Below, one piece after another: positions 5,493 through 5,585 of a stretch of 5,585 bases of DNA (within the stretch, counting starts at the first letter, position 1; the number at the start of each line of letters is the position of its first letter). The position numbers and the translations under genes are program-made. Origin of the DNA: Pseudomonadota bacterium (GTDB taxonomy: Bacteria; Pseudomonadota; Gammaproteobacteria; Burkholderiales; SG8-39); assembly GCA_021825225.1 (NCBI GenBank), contig JAKAIH010000206.1, forward strand, positions 1 to 5,585, in the 5' to 3' direction. The notes below the pieces were generated by a model. The model was not told the origin of the DNA and searched no databases. It was given only the letters and a program-made list of their open reading frames with translations.

Positions 5493-5515
5493 CTCTAGGT
5501 TGACAGCGCGTAGAG
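5493..5515 (+). promoter_or_regulatory. Possible hairpin masking the ribosome binding site
   Basis: CTCTA (5493-5497) is complementary to TAGAG (5511-5515), the front half of the strong ribosome binding site GAGGAG (5513-5518) for the next gene, with a 13-base loop. Alternatively CTAC (5487-5490), the end of P1 in the upstream structure, can pair with GTAG (5510-5513). Either pairing would hide the site, and the second would compete with P1. Stems this short are weak evidence alone. Confidence 0.3.
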
Positions 5516-5525
5516 GAGCACACGC

Positions 5526-5585
5526 ATGTCCGAAGTACTGCCCGTCATCACCGACGAAGTCCCCGCAACCCCGCCCTCGACCAGG
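5526..5585 (+). CDS. Probable TRAP transporter permease, N-terminal fragment (first 20 codons)
   Basis: The ATG at 5526 is preceded by GAGGAG (5513-5518) with a 7-base spacer, and the frame stays open to the window end, encoding MSEVLPVITDEVPATPPSTR. This short, acidic and Pro/Thr-rich cytoplasmic tail before any membrane segment is compatible with the fused large TRAP permease (DctQM type) that commonly follows TAXI genes. The identification rests on gene order, since no permease motif is inside the window. The leader sequence TAGAGGAGCA is identical to that just before the TAXI start, which supports a real start and common origin. It lies 203 bases after the TAXI stop, beyond a terminator and a structured region. 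Confidence 0.6.
   Translation, partial: MSEVLPVITDEVPATPPSTR

Noticed and set aside
5500..5505. A perfect TTGACA -35 hexamer just before the last gene
   Set aside because: A -10 at 16-18 bases would fall on the start codon itself (about 5522-5529), where the sequence is not -10-like. A second match, TTGACT at 5408-5413, has only GC-rich sequence at the -10 position.

Overview
This GC-rich window looks like a Betaproteobacterium, probably Burkholderiales-like. The GC content, the strong third-position G/C bias, and the mix of a TAXI-type TRAP transporter with stand-alone HpaI, HpaH and RraA-fold enzymes all suggest this. The lineage is inferred from gene content only. I see no rRNA, tRNA, CRISPR array, insertion sequence or phage gene.

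Layout. Positions 1-199 hold the C-terminal end of an isoprenylcysteine carboxyl methyltransferase-family membrane protein on the + strand. It converges on a 2-oxo-hept-4-ene-1,7-dioate hydratase (HpaH-like) gene on the - strand (239-1021), with a small GC hairpin between them. A 357-base divergent intergenic region (1022-1378) holds a clean palindrome over a likely -10 box for the hydratase and a long-range inverted repeat. From 1379 to the window end every gene is on the + strand: a NIPSNAP-family protein (1379-1696), an RraA/HMG-CHA-aldolase-family protein (1772-2446), an HpcH/HpaI-type class II aldolase (2555-3319), a D-2-hydroxyacid dehydrogenase overlapping it by ATGA (3316-4257), a TAXI-family TRAP solute-binding protein (4369-5322), and the first 20 codons of a gene that is probably the TRAP permease (5526 to the end).

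How the genes fit together. The hydratase and the HpaI-type aldolase catalyse consecutive steps in the lower homoprotocatechuate-type meta-cleavage route: hydration of an enoic 2-oxo-diacid, then retro-aldol cleavage to pyruvate and a semialdehyde. The RraA-fold protein keeps the catalytic residues of the HMG/CHA aldolases, which release pyruvate from a related 4-hydroxy-2-oxo-acid. The dehydrogenase would interconvert a 2-oxo acid and a D-2-hydroxy acid. The TAXI protein would capture an organic acid in the periplasm for the TRAP permease. Together they read as an import and breakdown module for a 2-oxo/2-hydroxy diacid or an aromatic-derived acid. No ring-cleavage enzyme or regulator is visible, so the real substrate is unknown.

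The most unusual part is 5323-5525, between the TAXI gene and the following gene. A strong intrinsic terminator is followed by about 97 bases that can fold into a closed multi-branch RNA. After it come short complementary segments that could mask the ribosome binding site of the downstream gene. This could be an undescribed cis-regulatory RNA, or simply GC-rich structure; comparative alignment would decide.
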